From Paramecium tetraurelia (lineage: Eukaryota; Ciliophora; Oligohymenophorea; Peniculida; Parameciidae), in contig NW_001799078.1 of NCBI RefSeq assembly GCF_000165425.1, positions 285,057 to 349,056 of the forward strand: DNA of 64,000 nt. The letters run 5' to 3'. Position 1 is the stretch's first letter. The number at the start of each line of letters is the position of its first letter. Both the position numbers and the translations under genes were made by a program. Of the stretch, positions 57,405 to 64,000 are shown one piece after another. A model generated the notes under the pieces. That model had not been told where the DNA came from and ran no database searches. It worked only from the letters and a program-made list of their open reading frames with translations.

Positions 57405-60400
57405 ATGAATAAAATTGTTCTTTAGACAAAGGCATTTTACATTCAAGATTTCCTGAATGTTAAGGAAACATGGAGAAAAAGTTATTTAATTGCTATTGTC
57501 TTGCTATTGATTGAAAATATACAACTGGTCTCAATATACACAAGCGATATAATTCAATTTGAATATGACTAATTTTTGATACATATCAGAGGTGTTATTG
57601 ACTTCTGTAGGTGAACTTATATTAAATATTCCTTAGATTCTATACTATTTTTGGAAATTCGAACCTCATCAAATCAATTTTTGTAATTTTTGGTTTTGTT
57701 TTGCAAAGCATATTTCTTATATTGATATTGTATCCTCTGTTGAACATCAGAATATTTATACAAAAGAAACAATAACTCAAATTTTTAACTTTAGAATAGG
57801 TATTATAATAATTGAGTTATTAGTCAGGTGAATCTAACAATTCCAGCAGACATTTGTTGAATTGGATCGTTTCAATTTACTTTTAAGTTAACCTAAAAGT
57901 GCTGCACACCCCATTTCTGTTTTGTGGTATTAGTTTACTAACAGATATTTTTGAATCTTGTATTAATTTGTAATTATTCAGAAAGTTTAAATTCTTTAGA
58001 ATCTGTAGGTTTAATATTCAGTATATTATTGATAACATAATAAATATTAATTGGATTATTCATTCACTTACATTAATTTGAGTACAGAATGAAGTCCTAT
58101 GACTTTTTGGGGAAATTTTAAGATCAGAAAATGAATTTCCTGCAGGGATTTTAATTATTGTACATATTTTAGATAGATAGAATATTAGAATAATACTATT
58201 ATCTGGAATACAGCTACAATCATTAGTAGTTTAAATATTTGGAGTCATTTGTTAAATAATAAGGATAATATATAGTTACGATCAATAAATTTTTGTAGAT
58301 TATAGAATATCTAGATTCAATTTCTAAATTACTATCTTCTGTTTGATCTACTAATTGATTTTGATTTTGTGCCAATATGGATAGCCATAATTAAAAATAA
58401 GTGTCGTTTTGTTATTGTTAATCTTCTATCCTTTAATATTTTTTATTGCAAATGAACTAATAATGAAGCAGGATCTTAAGAATGCCAACTTTAAACACAC
58501 TCATCTTGAGAAACAAATAAGAAGATTGTATATAATATTCAAAGAGCAGGTGGACTTAAAAAAGCAATAAAGATTGTTGGATCCAAAACAATCCTTATAA
58601 ATATATACATTTATTTCAAGTCATCTAAGAGAATGTAAATTGTAGAGGGATAGAAAAGCTTAAAAAAATATTAAGTTAAAATATAAATGTTTTTGTACAG
58701 ATTTTTTTAAAGATGATGATACATTTTAAAGTTTAGAGTAGATGAAGCAATTTGCTAAGGAATTAATTGGGTAGACATTAGAAGATGAAATAATTGAAAA
58801 CTAAGACATCGATTTAATCTTAATATATATTTATTTCTTGGTTTAAATTAAGAAGGTTCCAACATAAGCAATATATGAAGTGATTAGATTGTCTATGATG
58901 TAAAAAGTAAAGAATTATTATGATTAAATTAGGAATAAACATTAAAGTAATAAGCAATAATAAGAAAATTGAAACATGATGCACTTGATAAATTTTCTGA
59001 ATTAGTTAGAAAGAATGATCTAGTAAATTAGAAATTTGTATTTAAAAAAGTATATCTATATGAAGAATCTTTGAATGTGTTAAAAAGCAATCTTTAGACT
59101 ATTGTTAAATAAGAAAAAGTATGTATTCAATATAATTTAGGACTTTTATGCTTGTATTCTCACATAAGTGATTGATATAGATTTAATAGTAAATATTGGT
59201 TTTAAACTTCTTGAGAATATTAAGGTACTCGAAAAGTAATTGCAATTATTATACAAAACGAACCCATAAAATAATGAGTGTGATACAATCTACAATATAT
59301 TTCACAAATACATTCATTACAATAAGTTGAGACCCAAATTATATAGGAGAGATGGCTAAATGATGTTGCAATTCTTATAATCGAGTGAAAGAATAATCTA
59401 TGATCCAGGTAGCTGTGTAATATAAATTACATTGCTCCAACCTAGGGGAAATGTTATCAGATACACCAGGACTTTTCAAAAGGCTATAGGTTACAAAGAT
59501 GAAGAAATTTAAGATCAAAATATCAATAGATTTATGCCCTAAATTATTGCCAACGATCATGATTTATATTTAGATAATTTTGTAGAGAGAGGCAGAATCA
59601 ACGTTGTTCGAAATGCAGTTAGAGTGATTTTAGGGAAAACCAAATCGCAGTTTGTTGTTCCAATCAATACAAGATTAAGACTAGAAGCCAGCACTACTGA
59701 ATTTGGTGCAACTGCTCTAATAACACCAGTCAATTTCACATACGGATATATGATGTTAAATGAACAGGGCTAAATTGAAGAATTGACAAAGAACTTATTT
59801 GATGATGTATTCGAGAAATATTTAGGAGTTGAACTTGAATCTGTTAGAGGATTAGACTGTTTAATTTTTATTCCAGAATTAGCCAAAATTTGGGAGAGTC
59901 TTTTTAATGAACACTTTGAAAAACTAGACAAACGATTAGAATGCCATTTAATACTTCCTTAGTTATTTAGATAGAACTCTAAAAGTTTACAAAGTTCAAG
60001 GACTACTGTAGTAAGCAAATCATTATTACAATAAAATATCATTAGATCATTAGAAAATTATCCATAAGATAATGTCATATACTAAATATCATTACATCTC
60101 ACGAGTCTGACCACAATTAATCTAAGGTTATATTGTTATTTATCATAGATTAGTCATTTTAGAAATGCCAGAATACAAGCAGATATAAAACTAAAAAGTA
60201 ACTAGTCGATAACTAATTTAATTAAGACACAGATCATCATAATTATTAAACTATTCAACTTAAAATGATGTATATACATAGAAGGCTGACCTGTTGACTT
60301 CAGCAAAAGATATATTATTTAATAGAGATATAGATGAGTGTGACTTAGAATATGAGAATGCTATTGAAGAAATAAAAATGGTTGAGGATTTAAGAAATCA

Positions 60401-62379
60401 ATTGGCATAAATTAATATGATTAATACTGCTCATAATCAAAACTCGAGTAAAAGACTGCTTTAGAGTAGTGATAATTTTTTTGAAGAAAGGGTTATTGAA
60501 CTTAGACAGAATATAAATATATCAGAGAAAAGCAATGATTTGAGTGATAGTGAGTCTGAATTCAAATAGAGGATTTAAGAATAGAATCTATAATATAATT
60601 CTGGGTCAGTTGGGAGTAGATCGTCCTAAAATAATACTACAGCTTTGAAAAGATAAATGAAGGATTGTTTATCAGATAATAGAGGTTTGAATGTTCAAAC
60701 CAAATTATTTTTATTATCTACATACATTTTAGTTATTGTAGGATATTTTGTGAATTATTTGATATTATATTTCTAGTTTGAAAGTATCAATTAAGACTAG
60801 AATTATGAATAACTTCCATTTTAATTTTCTTATTTTTATAATGAATTCGTTATAGCTTAGTCATATATAAATGCTGACGATTTCCAATTTGGAAAACTAA
60901 GTGAGGTAACCTTAGAGTTTTTTGTGGATAACATCAAAGATATTGATTAAACAATAGCAAGATTGCCACATATTAATACGATTAACAATTTAACAATGAA
61001 AAGCAGGATGATAATTATTTTATCACAACTATCGAAAGTGTAAAGAATGAAGGAAGAGATACTTTATTCAGATTTTGTGAATAACACAGATTAGTTTAAT
61101 ACTCAATTCGAGATCATATAGAGTGTCCAGTCTATCAATTATTCAAATGATCTAGGAATATAGTAAATCTTAATGATTATATATTTAGTGTTCTGATTGA
61201 AGAGCTAGTGTTAATAATATTTCTAACTAGATATATTTATCTATGTGTTAAAATAATTTAGATGAAAACTAAGATATTTAAATTGTTTTGCACTTTCTCT
61301 AAGGAAGTCATATAGGAATAGTTTCTACAATTTAGTTCCTTATACAATTAGTTAAACAATACAAAGTTTAAGAATCACGAAACTGATGAAGAGCAATTTG
61401 AAACAACAATGATGCGTTAATACCAAAAAACAGTCACTTCCAACATGTTAGATAAGCATAATAAAGTTGGAAAGCAGATTTCATATAAATGTACGTAATA
61501 TTTTAATATACTTAAATAGAAACAAATTCTGCTTAGATTTTCTTCTTTTTATTTATCTTTATTTATGCGTTTATGTGTTCCTTTTACTTCATTGGCAGTT
61601 ATATATTATAAAAAGAGACTTTATCGACAGTCTCTGCAAGATACAACGAAAAAACCCAATTTGAGATAACCAACAATTACCTAGCGTTGTCTTATGCTGA
61701 ATAGGCTATTATATTGAATTAGACCATTTAATAGGATGGTATAGATAGATAAAATAAGACTGTTGAAGTCTTGAAATCACTTACAACGAATCTAGCTCAA
61801 TATTAGGAAAGTTCGAATACTGAAATTTATGATATTCTGTCTAATAGCATTTGTCAATTACTCTTCAAATCCTAGTACGATATCATATTCTAATTTATTA
61901 GCCAGTACAGTTATGAGGAGTATTCCAATCTATTTAGTTTTGAATAGTGTCAATCTTATTCCAATCTCGAGAAAGGCTTAACTTTTGTTGTTTAAGAATT
62001 ATATTCCTATCAATTCGAGTTTTTGCAATTACTTTAAATTAATAATTAATCAATCTATTCTTATTAAGAGTTCCTAAAGAATTCTTAAACATAAGTCTAG
62101 AGAGTATATGCTTAGTATGCATTTCTAGTGATAATTGAAATGTTGAAAAATAAAATTAAGACATTGGTCACTTCAACCCTTGTAATAAATTCGATAATGC
62201 TTGGATTTGCAAGTATTATCATGAGTGGTGCGTTATTGATAACAATGAAGACGATTGAAAAAGTAAAGGAACAATACAAACAAAGTAAGTAATTGCTCAC
62301 CCTATTTCCATTTGACAGACTGATGGAAAATGCATATGTTGTAAGTTTCATTAGTTAAGACTTACATTTTTCGGTTTGA
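57405..62379 (+). CDS. Large PAS-domain membrane protein (TmcB/TmcC-like)
   Basis: About 1,600 residues. ATG 57405 (MNKIVLQTKAFYIQDFLNVK). The first 1.1 kb encodes several hydrophobic spans (SYLIAIVLLLIENIQLVSIY and others), with frame changes that imply introns. A cytoplasmic region follows with a PAS fold near 59450-59750: VIRYTRTFQKAIGYKDEE, NINRFMPQIIANDHDLYLDN, GATALITPVNFTYGYMM. After a polar stretch there are further spans (LFLLSTYILVIVGYFVNYLI near 60710; near 61550). A Gln-rich extracellular-type region and a C-terminal span (VINSIMLGFASIIMSGALLI) come before TGA at 62377. This arrangement matches the ciliate 'tiny macrocysts'-like PAS proteins, whose function is unknown. Mechanosensing or ligand sensing is possible, but this is inference. 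Confidence 0.65.
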
Positions 62380-62471
62380 TATTATTTTATAATAATTTTA
62401 ATTCTTTTATCAAATGATTTCTTTATAAAAGATGTGTGATTATGTGATGAAATGAACTTAGATAAAAACAA

Positions 62472-63728
62472 TCAATTTTTCATTGCATTATTAATCCTGC
62501 GTTCTATGAAATTTTCCTTTTTCTTCTCAACTTTTTATGCCAATTTCTTTCTAAATATTTTCTGAAATTGTTTAGCAGGACAATAATCATCCTATTATTG
62601 AGTAAAGTCCTTCATTCCTGTAGATGTGAATTATCCATCAAAAGATGGAGTGGTTTCATATTTCTAATTATAGGTATTATGTATATAGTACATGATGTGT
62701 TGGCTTTTGAGGACTTCTTGCTACTTTGAAAGGCTAAAAGTTTTATTGACTTGTAGTCATTCCCACAAAAGGACCAGTTGGCATAGGAGAACTTTGATAA
62801 TGAGGTATTGTTTACAGTTCACTTTTAAAGTAATTTTGACTTTCCACCTTCCAGCTATTTGGGGGAACAAAGGAATCCTAATATTAAGTTTTACCAATGA
62901 ATTTGATGTCGGTGCTTGTACTTATATGAGGATATCTACTAAATCTCTAATAGTTGTTGCCCCAATTACTATAATTAGACTAAATATAGAGTAAGATCAT
63001 ACTCTGTAGCTAGTCAAGTTGGACATGGATCCCAATTACGGTCTGTAGGGAGGTTTGAAACTCTCAGTGGATTGAATTGGCATTTCCTTATAGTCTTGTT
63101 GATGAGATGTAGTAAAATCAATTGTCTTTTAATCGAGAAACTTTGTAGCATATGTCTTAGAATTCAAGGGTGTTAGATTATTATAGCTTGATTTATGGGG
63201 AATGAAATCCTTATCATAAACAGTTAGAAAAGATCCATTTATCTTTAATTTAACTTAATTCGAGACATCACATCTGCATCTACCACATTTGCATCGATAG
63301 CATGCACAAAATCCAAGATGATGATAAAAATAATCTGGGTTATCCTCCAATAATCTCTCTAAAGTTTACTCATCTAATGGCATATTATCTGGCAATATCT
63401 ATCTCCAAATGGGATCTTCGGGACTTATCTGATCTAAAACAAATGGATCGAATTCATAGCAAAGATCATTTGTTGTCTTAGCTGGTGCTATGCTTGACAA
63501 TTATTCTATTTTCTTCCCATTCCTACCAATATGAACTATTCGTTTTGCACCATTGCTTCCCACTTAAGACTACTAAGAAGGAGGGCGTTATTATTATTGG
63601 GATATTATATTTTTGTTGCTGCGATTTGATTGTATACTTTTTGGACGATATGATCCTACAGAGTCGCTTGATTTAATTAGATTTGATTGTTTTGGCCGTA
63701 ATAATTCTGCCACAGGATCAGTGTACAT
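62472..63728 (-). CDS. SAXO-like axonemal microtubule-stabiliser protein
   Basis: Minus-strand ATG at 63728 (MYTDPVAELLRPKQSNLIKS), a polar N-terminus, then DYFYHHLGFCACYRCKCGRC followed by RCDVSNQ. This cysteine cluster resembles the Cys motif near the start of SAXO/FAM154 proteins. Repeated microtubule-binding-like units follow: YNNLTPLNSKTYATKFLDQ, PIQSTESFKPPYRPQLGS, GKTQYQDSFVPPNSW, MTTSQQNFQPFKVARSPQKP, PSFDGQFTSTGMKDFTQQ. Introns of 23 nt (GTATGATCTT...TTTAG near 62995) and 28 nt (GTACTATATA...ATTAG near 62690) join the exons. The stop TGA is at 62472-62474. About 400 residues. SAXO proteins bind and stabilise ciliary microtubules. Convergent with the PAS gene (92 bases between stops). 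Confidence 0.72.
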
Positions 63729-64000
63729 AAAAAAATAATTGAATAATGAATGTATTTATTATGTCGATTTATAAGTCATAATAAAATTTATATTATAAAC
63801 ATTTGTGCATATCTTCAACCAAATAAAGAACTAAACATGATGTTAGAATTGTGTTTCGTCATATCTTCTGGAATGTCTTTCATCTTCTTTCTTTTAATAA
63901 GATTTTTATTTTAATATACAAGAATTCATAATTAATTTACATTATTGATTAAATCAACCCCAGACTAATTTATATGATCACATTAAAGTGTCTGGTATGA
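63729..64000. other. Right-edge region, no assigned gene
   Basis: About 270 AT-rich bases. On the minus strand KKEDERHSRRYDETQF lies in an open frame near 63840-63900 and may be the C-terminus of a gene whose body lies beyond the right edge. I cannot place its start or stop, so no CDS is called. Confidence 0.3.

Noticed and set aside
1-64000. tRNA, rRNA, CRISPR arrays, prophage or plasmid features, and telomeric repeats
   Set aside because: None was recognised by eye on either strand. A tRNAscan and repeat search would be decisive, and I could not run them.

Overview
The window reads as macronuclear chromosome DNA of a ciliate, most likely a Paramecium. Long protein-like frames are interrupted only by TAA and TAG, which must be read as glutamine, and every believable gene ends at TGA. 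The DNA is AT-rich, genes are packed with spacers of about 40-560 bases, and frames are joined by very short introns (18-34 nt, usually GTA...TAG). Because TAA/TAG are sense codons, standard-code ORFs are only fragments of the genes listed here. Boundaries below come from reading frames by eye with TGA as the only stop.

Layout. 1-8.8 kb: start of a minus-strand gene, a PKA regulatory subunit, a WD40 protein, a ciliate-type membrane protein, a cysteine-containing protein with a carboxypeptidase-regulatory-like domain, and an SR splicing factor (RRM + zinc knuckle + RS tail). 8.9-23.1 kb: one giant gene of about 4,700 codons, with SPRY, UBA and RanBP2 zinc finger at the N-terminus, a BIRC6-type E2 (UBC) domain, and then, with no stop codon, a complete UBA1-type E1 ubiquitin-activating enzyme. 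This E2-E1 fusion is the main discovery candidate. 23.1-31 kb: PP2C phosphatase, truncated AMP-binding protein, armadillo/importin-alpha-like protein, SEP-UBX p97 cofactor, HECT E3 ligase, a second armadillo-like (perhaps decaying) gene, and a helix-turn-helix protein. 31.5-41.2 kb (minus strand): ankyrin-anoctamin fusion, Myb/SANT-like protein, an unrecognised protein, glycyl-tRNA synthetase. 41.2-51.4 kb: small genes, including a convergent pair of paralogous cysteine-rich secreted proteins, two coiled-coil proteins, a tandem CCCH zinc-finger protein and a RING-CH/FHA protein. 51.6-63.7 kb: a K+ channel with a cyclic-nucleotide-binding-like domain, a ULK-like kinase, a large PAS-containing membrane protein, and a SAXO-like axonemal protein.

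Functional threads: ubiquitin/p97 biology (fused E2-E1, HECT E3, UBX cofactor, RING-CH protein), cyclic-nucleotide and ion signalling (PKA-R, K+ channel, anoctamin), and cilia (SAXO-like and MIP-like coiled-coil proteins), as expected of a free-living ciliate. I saw no viral, transposon, CRISPR, rRNA or tRNA feature. Several single-base frame breaks, two of them at homopolymers, may be assembly errors and are flagged.
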